Source: Myxococcus fulvus (GTDB lineage Bacteria; Myxococcota; Myxococcia; Myxococcales; Myxococcaceae). From it: a stretch of 64,000 nt of DNA. Location of the stretch: assembly GCF_900111765.1 (NCBI RefSeq), contig NZ_FOIB01000007.1, positions 368,706 through 432,705 on the forward strand, read 5' to 3'. Shown here piece by piece: positions 1 to 9,583 of this stretch (positions are counted from its first letter, which is position 1; every line of letters begins with the position of its first letter). The notes beneath the pieces are model-generated. The model was given only the letters and a program-made list of their open reading frames with translations, was not told the origin of the DNA and ran no database searches. A program made the position numbers and the translations under genes.

Positions 1-1
1 C

Positions 2-1537
2 GACGCCTCGCCCACCAGCCACACCCTGCGGCTGTTCGATCTGCCGGTGGGGCTGCGCAAGTTCCTGGGCCTGGTGCGCGCCGGTGAGAAGCCCACGGCG
101 GCGACGGGCAAGGGCAAGAAGGCGCAGGAGGCCGCGGCCGCGGAGCCGGGCTTCCTGGAGGCGCTGGGGCAGAAGGCGGAGAAGCTGCTGGCGCTGCTGA
201 AGGATCCCGCGCGCACGGCCTTCCACCTGACCGCGCTGGCGGAGCCGGTCCCCGAGGCGCAGACGCGCATGCTCTTCACGCAGCTGCGCGAGCGCGGGCT
301 GCCGGTGACGGAGATCGTCGTCAACCAGGTGGAGGACCGCGAGGGTTGTCCCGCGTGTCAGGGGCGCCGGGGACTGCAGGCGCCGCACGTGCGCAAGTTC
401 CAGGCGCTGGACAAGACGGTGCCGGTCCACCTGCTGGGTCGCCGCGAGGTGGCGCCGCGCGGGCTGGATGGTGTGGGGCTGTTGGCCAAGGCGTGGGCGG
501 GTGGCAAGGAGACGAAGGCGCTGGAGTTCGCCGCCGCGGAGGGCCCTCCGGCCCTGGTGCGCGCGCCGTCCATGCCGCCCATCGCCGCGCCGCCGCTGCC
601 TCCCACGCGGCTCATCTTCTTCGTGGGCCAGGGTGGCGTGGGCAAGAGCTCCTGCGCGGCCGCGGCGGCCGTGACGCTGACGGAGAAGGAGGGGCCGGTG
701 CTCCTCATCTCCACGGACCCCGCGCACTCGCTGTCGGACGTGCTGCAGAGCCGGCTGACGGACACCGAGACGCAGGTGAAGGGCACCAAGGGCCTGTACG
801 CCCGCGAGCTGGACATGGCGGGTTGGTTCAACGCCCTGCGCAAGCGGCTCAAGGAGAAGGCGGAGAAGGCCTTCGAGGGCGCGCCCAAGGCGGGCAGCGA
901 GGTTCCGGCGGATCTGCTGTACCTGCGCAACCTGCTCGAGTGCGCGCCCCCGGGCATCGACGAGCTGGCGGCGATGAGCGTGCTGACGGACGCGCTGGTG
1001 CAGGAGCGGTTCAAGCGCATCGTGGTGGACTCGTCGCCGGTGGTGAACTCGGTGCGGGTGGTGGAGCTGGCGCAGACGGCCAAGACGTGGCTGGGCGCGC
1101 TGCACACCGTGCTCAACAAGCACCGCGCCAAGGGCCTGGGCGAGCTGGCGGACGACATCGCCGGGATGATCAAGCACGCCAAGCGCTTCGAGGAGGCCCT
1201 GGCGTCCCCGACGGAGGCGCGCTTCGTGGTGGTGACGCGCGGCGAGGACCTGGCCGCGGCGCGCACCGAGCGCGTGGTGGAGTACCTGAAGGAGAAGAAG
1301 CTCCCGGTGGAGCGCATCCTCGTCAACCGCGTGGGCCCCAAGTCCACGTGTGAGAAGTGCGAGAACCGCCGGAAGCTGGAGCTCAACGCCGCGAAGGCCA
1401 TCGAGAAGAAGCTGGGCCTGCCCGTCACCATGGCCCCGGCGCTCGGCCGTCACCCGGCCGGCCTGCGCGAGCTGAAGGCGTTCCGCACGGCGTGGTACGC
1501 GCTGTCGCCGCCGGCCGCGAAGATCAAGGCCGCCTGA
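2..1537 (+). CDS. Tandem ArsA/Get3-family ATPase, 5' end outside window
   Basis: The reading frame is open from base 2 and already encodes the ArsA switch motif DASPTSHTLRL, so the gene starts upstream; the GTG at 47 is internal. What remains is the end of a first ArsA half and a complete second half with P-loop GQGGVGKSS (about base 632) and STDPAHS. ArsA/Get3 ATPases drive anion export or targeting of tail-anchored proteins; which applies here cannot be told. Each half carries a CxxC (CPAC near base 350, CEKC near 1350) where Get3-type proteins bind zinc. In the second half the switch motif reads DSSPVVNSVRV, so the T-x-H-T part is lost. Family is clear; substrate unknown. Ends 27 bases from the convergent next gene. 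Confidence 0.85.
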   Translation, partial: DASPTSHTLRLFDLPVGLRKFLGLVRAGEKPTAATGKGKKAQEAAAAEPGFLEALGQKAEKLLALLKDPARTAFHLTALAEPVPEAQTRMLFTQLRERGLPVTEIVVNQVEDREGCPACQGRRGLQAPHVRKFQALDKTVPVHLLGRREVAPRGLDGVGLLAKAWAGGKETKALEFAAAEGPPALVRAPSMPPIAAPPLPPTRLIFFVGQGGVGKSSCAAAAAVTLTEKEGPVLLISTDPAHSLSDVLQSRLTDTETQVKGTKGLYARELDMAGWFNALRKRLKEKAEKAFEGAPKAGSEVPADLLYLRNLLECAPPGIDELAAMSVLTDALVQERFKRIVVDSSPVVNSVRVVELAQTAKTWLGALHTVLNKHRAKGLGELADDIAGMIKHAKRFEEALASPTEARFVVVTRGEDLAAARTERVVEYLKEKKLPVERILVNRVGPKSTCEKCENRRKLELNAAKAIEKKLGLPVTMAPALGRHPAGLRELKAFRTAWYALSPPAAKIKAA

Positions 1538-1564
1538 AGTCCCGCCGGGGCGGCCTTGGCCGCC

Positions 1565-2251
1565 TCAGGCGTCGCACTCGGACGGCGCGTCGGTGAAGGT
1601 TCCCCACTGGGGGAACGTCAGCGCGCCGGTCTCGGTCAGGGTGCCCGTCACGGGCGCCTCTCCGCGCAGCCTCAGCTCCACCTGACGCCCCTTCACGGAG
1701 TACGTGCCGGAGAGCTCGGAGCGGTGGGGCTTTCCCTCCGCGTCCACGTCGCGATTCCAGAGCGTCACGCGGCCCTGGGTGCGGAAGCGCAGGCCCCGGG
1801 TGGTGCCGTGGACGCCCACGCCCGGGCCGTACCAGCTCACGTTGCGCAGGAGGAAGGGGATGTCGGCCTCCTTCTCCGGGACGCGGCCCTGCAGGCGCTG
1901 CCAGCCCAGGGTGTCGCGGATGCCGTCGAAGTCCGCGTCCTGGCGGGCGCGCGTCAGCCGGCGGGCGTCCAGCTTCACGGCCTGGGTGAGGTGCTCGACG
2001 ATGACGTCCCGGTGGGCGCCGTACTCGCAGACCTGGCCCTGCTTGCGGAGCACGCCCAGGGTGGCGGCGGCGTTGTAGCGGGGCAGGGCGTAGTCCGGGG
2101 CCTCGCGGACGGCGGCCTGGAACTTCTCCAGGGCCTCTGGATAGCGGCCGGCCTGGTACAGGCGGAAGCCCTCGGTGTTGAGGGCCCTTGCGGGGGGCGG
2201 GACGGGGGCGGCGCTCAGCGCGAGGACGAGCAGCGGCAGGGCATGAAGCAT
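1565..2251 (-). CDS. Secreted TPR-type hypothetical protein
   Basis: A 228-residue protein. I chose the ATG at 2251 because it starts a clean signal peptide (MLHALPLLVLALSAAP, cleavage near PARA); a longer frame upstream lacks this and would run into the divergent accA control region. Mature residues about 25-65 form one TPR-like helix pair (EGFRLYQAGRYPEALEKFQ). The C-terminal half (about 130-228) is beta-rich with no motif I recognise. Probably periplasmic or surface exposed. Transcribed divergently from accA; convergent with the ArsA gene. Function unknown. Confidence 0.7.
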   Translation of the reverse strand: MLHALPLLVLALSAAPVPPPARALNTEGFRLYQAGRYPEALEKFQAAVREAPDYALPRYNAAATLGVLRKQGQVCEYGAHRDVIVEHLTQAVKLDARRLTRARQDADFDGIRDTLGWQRLQGRVPEKEADIPFLLRNVSWYGPGVGVHGTTRGLRFRTQGRVTLWNRDVDAEGKPHRSELSGTYSVKGRQVELRLRGEAPVTGTLTETGALTFPQWGTFTDAPSECDA

Positions 2252-2278
2252 GGCGTCCGGAGGGGCGTGGGGTGTCCG

Positions 2279-2295
2279 GCACCGTGACACGGTGC
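2279..2295. promoter_or_regulatory. 17-bp perfect inverted repeat between accA and the divergent gene
   Basis: GCACCGTG-A-CACGGTGC: two 8-base arms around one base, lying 56 bases before accA and 28 bases before the divergent TPR gene start. Size and position fit an operator for a dimeric repressor. No regulator gene for it is in the window; the role is inferred. Confidence 0.4.
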
Positions 2296-2351
2296 GGTGC
2301 GTAAGTGCTTGCGCGTTGAAAGGTGCCATACCCTGGTGCTAGTTCCGCGCC

Positions 2352-3320
<969 letters not shown>

Positions 3321-3367
3321 GCCAGCCACCGCTCATTCGAGCCACCACTTCCAGGGCCCCGTCTCCC

Positions 3368-4459
3368 ATGCGACCTCTCGTTCCTTCCTACGTCGAGACG
3401 CTCAAGCCGTACGTCCCGGGCAAGCCCATCGAGGAGACCGAGCGCGAGTTCGGGCTCTCGGGCGTCATCAAGCTGGCCTCCAACGAGAACCCGCTGGGGC
3501 CCTCCCCGCGGGCGCTCGAGGCGATGCGGAACGCGTCCTCGCAGGTGCATCTGTATCCGGATGCCACGTCCTTCCACCTGGTGCGCCGGCTGGCCGCGTC
3601 CCTGGGCGTGCAGCCTCAAGAAGTGGTGCTGGGCAGCGGCTCCAACGAGCTCATCGAGCTGCTCATCCGCACCTTCACCACGCCGGAGGATGAGATCCTC
3701 CTGTGCAAGAACTCGTTCTCCGCGTACCGCATCTCCGCGCAGGCCCACGGGCGGCCCTTCGTGGAGGTGCCGATGCGCGAGGGCTACCAGTATGACCTGG
3801 AGGCCATGGCGCGCGCGGTGACGCCGCGCACGCGGCTCATCTTCCTGGCCAACCCGGACAACCCCACGGGCACGGCGTTCGGCCGCGAGGCGCTGGAGAA
3901 GTTCCTGGCGGCGGTGCCGGCCGAGGTGCTGGTGGCGTACGACGAGGCCTACTTCGAGTTCGTCGACTGGCCCGAGTACGTCAGCGGGGTGGAGCTGTTC
4001 CGCCGCCATCCGAACCTGGTCGCACTGCGCACGTTCAGCAAGATCCACGGGCTCGCCGGCATCCGGCTGGGCTACGGGGTGATGGACGCGAAGCTGGCGA
4101 CGTACGTGCAGCGCACGCGCATGCCCTTCAACCTCACGGTGGTGGCGCAGGCGGCGGGGCTCGCGGCGCTCGAGGACACCGAGCACGTGAAGCGCACGCG
4201 CGAGAACAACCGCGAGGGGTTGCGCTACTTCGAGGCGGAGCTGCCCAAGCTGGGAATCACGCTCACCAAGAGCCACGCCAACTTCGTGTTCGCGGACTTC
4301 CGCCGCTCGTCCACGGAGCTGTATGAGCTGCTGTTGCGCAAGGGCGTCATCGTCCGGCCGTTCGCGGGCGGCGGCTTCCCCACCTGCCTGCGCATCTCCG
4401 TGGGCACCGCGTCGGAGAACGAGCGCTGTGTGCGCGCGCTGAAGGAGGTGCTCGCGTGA
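3368..4459 (+). CDS. hisC: Histidinol-phosphate / aromatic aminotransferase
   Basis: Fold-type I PLP aminotransferase of 363 residues. The ATG at 3368 gives the usual N-terminus; an in-frame TTG at 3317 would overlap accA. Visible family marks: SNENPLGPSP near residue 40, NPDNPTG, DEAYFEF, the PLP lysine in TFSKIHGLAGIRLGYG (K225), and the C-terminal LRISVGT phosphate-binding segment. HisC converts imidazole-acetol phosphate to histidinol phosphate. No other his gene is near, and its coupling to cmk resembles loci where a HisC paralogue serves tyrosine/phenylalanine synthesis, so aromatic transamination is a real alternative. Its stop overlaps the cmk GTG start by four bases. Confidence 0.85.
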   Translation: MRPLVPSYVETLKPYVPGKPIEETEREFGLSGVIKLASNENPLGPSPRALEAMRNASSQVHLYPDATSFHLVRRLAASLGVQPQEVVLGSGSNELIELLIRTFTTPEDEILLCKNSFSAYRISAQAHGRPFVEVPMREGYQYDLEAMARAVTPRTRLIFLANPDNPTGTAFGREALEKFLAAVPAEVLVAYDEAYFEFVDWPEYVSGVELFRRHPNLVALRTFSKIHGLAGIRLGYGVMDAKLATYVQRTRMPFNLTVVAQAAGLAALEDTEHVKRTRENNREGLRYFEAELPKLGITLTKSHANFVFADFRRSSTELYELLLRKGVIVRPFAGGGFPTCLRISVGTASENERCVRALKEVLA

Positions 4460-5151
4460 CGAGCGCTCGCTGCTTCATCGTCGCCATCGACGGTCCCGCG
4501 GGCGCGGGCAAGTCCACGGTGTCCAAGCTGCTGGCGCGCAGGCTCGGCTTCAGCCTGGTGGACACGGGCGCCATCTACCGCTGCGTGGCGCTGCTCGCGC
4601 GGCGTGAGCGCATCGCCTACGACGACGACGCCCGCCTGGGTGAGCTGCTGGGCCGCGTGCACATCCACTTCCAGGTGGTGGGCGAGGAGAACCGCGTGTT
4701 CCTGGGCGACGAGGACGTGTCCGGGGAGATCCGCTCGCCGGAGATCTCCATGGCCGCCTCGCAGGTGTCGGGCCGTCCGGTGGTGCGCGCGGGGCTGCTG
4801 CAGCTCCAGCGGCGGCTCGCGCTCGAGTCGAGCAAGGGCTCCATCCTGGAGGGGCGCGACATCGGCACGGTGGTGTTCCCGGACGCGGACGCCAAGTTCT
4901 TCCTGGAGGCCAGCCCCGAGGTGCGCGCGCGGCGCCGCTTCGAGGAGCTGTTCCAGAAGGGCGTGGAGAGCAGCCTGGGCGACGTGCTCGCGGACCAGAC
5001 CAAGCGCGACAAGGACGACTCCGCGCGCGCGGTGGCCCCGCTGAAGGCCGCGGATGACGCCGTCCGCGTGGACTCCAGCAGCCTTCCGCTGTCGGAGGTC
5101 GTCCACAACATGGAGGCGGAGATCCTCCGCCGCATGGCCGCGCGAGGGTAG
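4456..5151 (+). CDS. cmk: Cytidylate kinase
   Basis: 231 residues, usual for CMP/dCMP kinase, which phosphorylates CMP and dCMP with ATP. P-loop DGPAGAGKST starts at about residue 10, followed by the substrate segment DTGAIYR, the EGRDIGTVVFPDAD motif and the RRRFEEL lid region. The start is the GTG at 4456, overlapping the hisC stop (GTGA), which implies translational coupling. rpsA, its common neighbour, is absent. Confidence 0.94.
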   Translation: MTSARCFIVAIDGPAGAGKSTVSKLLARRLGFSLVDTGAIYRCVALLARRERIAYDDDARLGELLGRVHIHFQVVGEENRVFLGDEDVSGEIRSPEISMAASQVSGRPVVRAGLLQLQRRLALESSKGSILEGRDIGTVVFPDADAKFFLEASPEVRARRRFEELFQKGVESSLGDVLADQTKRDKDDSARAVAPLKAADDAVRVDSSSLPLSEVVHNMEAEILRRMAARG

Positions 5152-5155
5152 GGGA

Positions 5156-5177
5156 CGGGCCCGGAGCGACGGGCCCG
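5156..5177. terminator. Bidirectional hairpin terminator between cmk and the transglycosylase gene
   Basis: Eight-base perfect stem CGGGCCCG / CGGGCCCG around a 6-base loop, five bases past the cmk stop and 14 bases before the convergent stop at 5191. There is no T-run on either side, common in high-GC genomes, so termination is inferred from stem and position. Confidence 0.55.
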
Positions 5178-5190
5178 CCGCCGTTCGACG

Positions 5191-7329
5191 TCAGAAGGTG
5201 ACGCCCTCCTTCGAGGGGGCGGGCACCACGAGCGACAGTCGGGGCTGCTGGGTTCCCTGGGCGTCGTAGAAGCCGTGGTAGAGGAACAGGTCCGCCACCA
5301 CCTGCTTCACGTAGCCGCGCGTCTCGCGGAAGGGGATGGACTCCACGAAGAGGTCCAACGGCAGATCGCCGCGCTCCTGGGCCCACTTCGCCGCGGCGGT
5401 GGGGCCCGCGTTGTAGGCGGCGGCCGCGAGCACCGGATGCGCGAAGCGCTCCATCAGCCGTGACAGGTACCAGGCGCCGTAGCGGATGTTCCGCTCGGGC
5501 GAGAAGAGGTCCGCGGGCGCGGGGGCGGGCTCGGCGAGCTTCTGCGCGATCTCCGTCGCCGTCTTCGGGATGATCTGCATCAGCCCGCGCGCGTCCGCCG
5601 CGCTCATCACCTCGGGCTTGAAGGCGCTCTCGCGGCGCATGATGGCCCAGACGAGGAACGGGTCGACCTTGTGCGTGGTCGCCGCCTGCTCCACCGCGTT
5701 GGAGAAGGCGCGCGGGTAGAAGGCCGCCAGCGCGTCCGGCTCGCGCGAGCCGAAGGCCCGGCCCCACAGGTGACGCGCCGCCACCGTGTGCGCGTGGCCG
5801 AACTCACCCAGGCTCAAGAGCGCGTGCGCGAACGGCAGCGCCTGGTCCGCCGAGCGCAGCCTCGTCACGTGCGACTCCACTTCATCCGCCGCGTCCCGGA
5901 AGAGCCCCGCGCGCGTCAGCTCCACCGCGAGCGCGAGCTCGGGCGGACGTGGCAGCTCCAGCGCCAGGGGCGGCTTGGGGAAGCGCGCTGGAGCCGGCCG
6001 TCCCAGCTCCTGGAGCCGCTCCGAGGCGAGCAGCGCGTAGAACGACGCCGGTGCCGATGCGATGAGCCGCTCGTACTCCGGCCCCACCACGTCCGCCGTG
6101 GCGCCGCCCAGCTCCTGGCTGCGCGCCATCCAGTAGCGGGCCTGGGGCGCGAGGCTGCCCCGGGGGTAGGCCGTCACCAGCGCGTCCAACGCCTCGCGCG
6201 CCTTGGCGTGGTCCGCGAGCCGCAGATACGCGAGCGCGCGGAACCACATGCCCTCGTCCCGACGCCGCGAGCGCGTGTAGCGGTCCGCGTGCGCGGTGAA
6301 GGACTTCGCGGCCTCCTCGAAGCGGCCCGCCTGCAAATCCAGCCAGCCCGCGAAGAACGCACCTTCCTCGCCCGCCGACTGTGCCGCGTACTTCTTGGCC
6401 AGGCCCGCCATCAGCTCCCGGGCCTTGTCGTTGTCATCCGCCCTCAGGGCCCGCCGCGCGACGACCAGCTCCGCCTCCGCGGCCGTCTCCGCCGAGCCCT
6501 TGCGCGCCAGCGCCAGCTCCTTGTGCGCCTCCTCGTCGCGCTTCTGCGCGAACAGGCCCTTGGCCCTCAGCAGCGACACCTTCGCCGACTGTTCCTTGCC
6601 GAGCTTTTCACCCGCGAGCGCGTCCAGCTCCGCCAGCGCGCGCTGCGAGGCACCTCCGGACAGGAAGCCCTCGGCCCGTCGCGTGCGCTCGGCGAAACCC
6701 AGGCGCACCGCGGGGCGACGCTCGGCGAGCGCCTTCAATGCGTCATCGGCATACGGGTGTGTGGGGAAGCGCAGCGCGACCTCCAGCAGGTCCGCCTGCT
6801 GGCCCGCGCGGTTGCCCGACTCGCCCCGCGCCTGCGCCCGCTGGAACAGCAGCTCCGGCGTGGGCGTGGCCTTCACCGCCGACTCGAGCACCCCCGCCGC
6901 CTGCTTCGCCTTGCCCGCCTTGAGCAGGGATTCACCCAGCCGGGCCCGCGCCCGCGTCACCAGGTCCAGCGGCGCGCCCGGGAGCTCCAGCACCCGCGCG
7001 AAGTCGAGCGCGGCGCCCGGTGCGTCCCCGGCGTAGAAGCGGGCCTGGCCCAGGTAGAAGGCGCGATAGGGCTCCAGCAAGGCGGGGGCGGGGTTGGCCG
7101 CCAGCATGTCCCGGGCCTCGGCCGCGCGTCCCTCGGAGAGGGCCAGCGTGCCCGCCAGCAGGCCCAGCCGTCCCGCGTCCGCGCAGCGCTTCGCCGCGCA
7201 CTCGGTCCACTCCCGCTCGGCCAGGGAGGTCGCGTTCGCCTGGTGCAGCCGCACGGCCTCCAGGGTTGTCGGGGATTGTCCGAGGGAAACCCCCAGTGCG
7301 CACCCCGCGACCATCCCCATCCAGCTCAT
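5191..7329 (-). CDS. Slt70-type lytic murein transglycosylase with TPR-like superhelix
   Basis: 712 residues. ATG at 7329 chosen because it has a GGAAG ribosome binding site and begins a short signal peptide (MSWMGMVAGCALGVSLG); the upstream extension is implausible. Residues about 40-540 are alpha-helical TPR-like repeats as in the Slt70 superhelix. The catalytic domain (about 555-690) has RRESAFKPE with the catalytic Glu, GLMQIIPKTA and YNAGPTAA. It cleaves the MurNAc-GlcNAc bond in periplasmic peptidoglycan, leaving 1,6-anhydro ends. Convergent with cmk. Confidence 0.92.
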   Translation of the reverse strand: MSWMGMVAGCALGVSLGQSPTTLEAVRLHQANATSLAEREWTECAAKRCADAGRLGLLAGTLALSEGRAAEARDMLAANPAPALLEPYRAFYLGQARFYAGDAPGAALDFARVLELPGAPLDLVTRARARLGESLLKAGKAKQAAGVLESAVKATPTPELLFQRAQARGESGNRAGQQADLLEVALRFPTHPYADDALKALAERRPAVRLGFAERTRRAEGFLSGGASQRALAELDALAGEKLGKEQSAKVSLLRAKGLFAQKRDEEAHKELALARKGSAETAAEAELVVARRALRADDNDKARELMAGLAKKYAAQSAGEEGAFFAGWLDLQAGRFEEAAKSFTAHADRYTRSRRRDEGMWFRALAYLRLADHAKAREALDALVTAYPRGSLAPQARYWMARSQELGGATADVVGPEYERLIASAPASFYALLASERLQELGRPAPARFPKPPLALELPRPPELALAVELTRAGLFRDAADEVESHVTRLRSADQALPFAHALLSLGEFGHAHTVAARHLWGRAFGSREPDALAAFYPRAFSNAVEQAATTHKVDPFLVWAIMRRESAFKPEVMSAADARGLMQIIPKTATEIAQKLAEPAPAPADLFSPERNIRYGAWYLSRLMERFAHPVLAAAAYNAGPTAAAKWAQERGDLPLDLFVESIPFRETRGYVKQVVADLFLYHGFYDAQGTQQPRLSLVVPAPSKEGVTF

Positions 7330-7681
7330 GTGGTTCTTCCTTTCACGACGCGGCTTTGCGACCAGCCAACGAGATGCATCCGTCAAGCATTCCCCTCTCA
7401 CACCAGGGGGGTGGTTTGACAGCCGGCCCGACAAGTCCTAAATCCGCGCGCCATCGGGCCGGTCCGAACTGTTCTTCATCCGCAGCATTCGCTGAAAGCG
7501 TTCAGGCGATTACGTGCTCTTGGGTCCGTCGAGTGGACCCATTGCGTCACCCGGGGTGCATCACTACGTTGCGCGGCCGTTGCGCGCTACCCCGGTCCGT
7601 CGAAGCCTGGCGGGACCTGTCGTCCGGTAACACTGCTCGTTCACAGCGCTCGGGGGGGAAACAGCACAGAGGGAGGGCTCC
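7330..7681. other. 352-base divergent intergenic region with structured leader
   Basis: No gene seen. It carries a sigma70-like promoter pointing right (7416-7444), then about 230 bases of untranslated leader before the 77-residue gene. The leader has a 7-base hairpin (TGGGTCC/GGACCCA, 7521-7541) and a 5-base one (CTGAA/TTCAG, about 7492-7505). The gene has a strong GAGGGAGG ribosome binding site just before 7682. A small RNA or leader regulation is possible but not shown. Confidence 0.5.
7416..7444 (+). promoter_or_regulatory. Sigma70-type promoter TTGACA-17-TAAATC
   Basis: A perfect -35 box TTGACA (7416-7421), a 17-base spacer and TAAATC (7439-7444, four of six matches to TATAAT) in an otherwise GC-rich region. 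Transcription would start near 7451 and lead to the gene at 7682. Confidence 0.6.
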
Positions 7682-7915
7682 ATGAAGCCGTGTCCAGCCG
7701 ATCTGCCGCAAACCATCAATCCCGAGGCCGGGCCGAAGCGTGCCGGCGTCGAGACGCATCGCAATCTGAATTGCCATCAGTACGACAACTGCCTGGATGA
7801 GGCGGTGCGTCGTGGGTGGCAGTCCTTCACCTGCATGAAGTGCCCGATGTACCAGCACGTCGCGCCCCCGCAGATGGGGCTCGAGGCGTACGCCACCCAG
7901 CGTCGCCCCGTCTGA
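7682..7915 (+). CDS. Small four-cysteine protein, possible zinc binder
   Basis: 77 residues, not recognised. Four cysteines are spaced C-x5-C-x12-C-x2-C (NCHQYDNC ... TCMKC), followed by PMYQHV; this could form a small zinc site. No signal peptide or membrane segment, so cytosolic. The strong ribosome binding site (GAGGGAGG), its own good promoter and the Cys spacing argue that it is real. Flanked by a convergent CAP-domain gene. Confidence 0.7.
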   Translation: MKPCPADLPQTINPEAGPKRAGVETHRNLNCHQYDNCLDEAVRRGWQSFTCMKCPMYQHVAPPQMGLEAYATQRRPV

Positions 7916-7996
7916 TGCCGCACCGGAGTCGCTTCACCGTGTGAGGGGATGCCCCGTTATGGAGAGGGGCGCCCCACACGGATGTGCCGCCCGTCG

Positions 7997-9583
7997 TCAC
8001 TGCACGGCGGCGTAGATGACGGCGACCCAGAATTGCTTCGCGCCGAAGCGCTTCGAATCCCCGCGCACCACCCCGACGCCCACCCGGTTGTTGGTGGCCT
8101 CGGCGACGCTGCGGGACTCGGGGAGCGCGGCCGGGTCCGACACCACGAAGAAGTCCACCGACGCCGTGCCCGCGTCGGGCAGCACCTGGAACACGCGCTC
8201 GTGCAACGGGGCCTCGCCCGGCTGCGCGGCCGGTTGGTCCATCTCCAGCGCGTGCCGGGCGTGCGCCTGCGCGAGCGACTCCAGCACCTCGCTGCGCGCC
8301 ATGGGCGGCAGCTTCTTCGCCGTGCGATGGCGGGCCAGCGCGTCGTAGGCGTCCTGCCTGGGATTCTCTGGGTCCGCGGACGCGGGAGACGCGGCGGTGA
8401 AGACCTCGGTGACGATGGCCTCGTTGCGTCCGCCGACCTTCTGGAAGATGACGCCCACGCCCATGAACCGGAAGCCCGGGTCCAGCAGGTTGCGGCGGTG
8501 GCCGGGGCTGTGCTCGATGCCGAAGTGCGCCGCGAGCGGCCCGGCGGCCTGCCCCAGGTTCTCACCCGCCCGCACGTAGCGGGTCCCCGGCGGCAGTCGA
8601 CGGGTGAGGGTGCTGCCGTCCGGCGCGACGTGCGCGAAGAAGCCCTCGGTGGACATGCGCTGGCTGTACGCCTGCGCCACGCGCTCGAGCAGCGGGTCCG
8701 GCGTCAGCTCCACCAGGCCATGCGCGCGGCGCAGGGCGTTGATGCGCTCATGGAGCGCCACGCGCGCGGTCTCCACCGTGGTGGGCTCCACGTTGCTCTC
8801 GCGCAGCCCGCGCCGGCGCACCTCGCCAATCTGGGTGAGGAACAGCGAGGTGACCTCTGGCCCGGCTTCGCCTCGTGCCACCACCTCCACCGTGTAGGTG
8901 CCGGGGGTGAGGAAATCCAGGCGCGAGCAGAAGTCGGAGCCCTGGGTGCCTCGCCGCGTGAGCGGGACGATGATGACCTCGCCATCGGGACGGGTGACGT
9001 AGATCTCCGGCTGGCTCAGCGAGGGGCCCAGCCGTCCGCAGAGCGTCTGGACCGCGCGCTCGCCGGGCATGACGCGCGGGAAGGGGCGCAGCTCCGCCTT
9101 GCGGTCCGACAGCAGCGTCACCAGCGCGGCCCGCTTGTCGACGAACGCCACGCCCACGCCGAAGTGGGTGGCCCGCTCCGTGTTCAGGTCCGACCGGGCA
9201 CGCAGGGACTCGATGGCGTGCTGGTGGGCCCACGCGCGGATGACGAGCGCCCTGGGCGCGGGGTCCGCGGCGCCCGCGTCGCTGATGGCCTCGGTGAGCG
9301 TGAAGAGGTCCGGCGCGCCGGTGAAGGCCCCGCTGAGCGCCTCGCGCGCCAGCCGTCGAGCCGCTTCGACGAGCGAGGGGTCCTCGGCGGGGGCGCGGCG
9401 TCCCACGCGCTCGAACTCGCGCACCACGTGCTGCGCGGCCTGCTGCTCCATGGCCTCGGTGGGCGTCAGCGGCACCTTCGGCTTGGGAGGCGGCGCCGGG
9501 GCCTGCTGGGCCGCGGTCGCGGCCGGCGCGCGCGGCGCGGGCGCGGCGGTGAGCAGCACGGCCAGGGCGAGCACGGCGATCAT
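7997..9583 (-). CDS. Secreted CAP (SCP/PR-1)-domain protein
   Basis: 528 residues. ATG at 9583 chosen because it opens a signal peptide (MIAVLALAVLLTAAPAP) and overlaps the preceding gene's stop by four bases. A Pro/Ala linker (about 18-45) follows, then two domains without clear family marks. The CAP domain lies at about 255-390: HERINALRRAHGL, FAHVAPDGSTL, ENLGQAAG, EHSPGHRRNLL and GVGVIFQ, containing the conserved His/Glu positions of the CAP cavity. About 130 further residues follow. Bacterial CAP proteins are extracytoplasmic, with poorly defined roles. Translationally coupled to the DUF721 gene. Confidence 0.8.
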   Translation of the reverse strand: MIAVLALAVLLTAAPAPRAPAATAAQQAPAPPPKPKVPLTPTEAMEQQAAQHVVREFERVGRRAPAEDPSLVEAARRLAREALSGAFTGAPDLFTLTEAISDAGAADPAPRALVIRAWAHQHAIESLRARSDLNTERATHFGVGVAFVDKRAALVTLLSDRKAELRPFPRVMPGERAVQTLCGRLGPSLSQPEIYVTRPDGEVIIVPLTRRGTQGSDFCSRLDFLTPGTYTVEVVARGEAGPEVTSLFLTQIGEVRRRGLRESNVEPTTVETARVALHERINALRRAHGLVELTPDPLLERVAQAYSQRMSTEGFFAHVAPDGSTLTRRLPPGTRYVRAGENLGQAAGPLAAHFGIEHSPGHRRNLLDPGFRFMGVGVIFQKVGGRNEAIVTEVFTAASPASADPENPRQDAYDALARHRTAKKLPPMARSEVLESLAQAHARHALEMDQPAAQPGEAPLHERVFQVLPDAGTASVDFFVVSDPAALPESRSVAEATNNRVGVGVVRGDSKRFGAKQFWVAVIYAAVQ

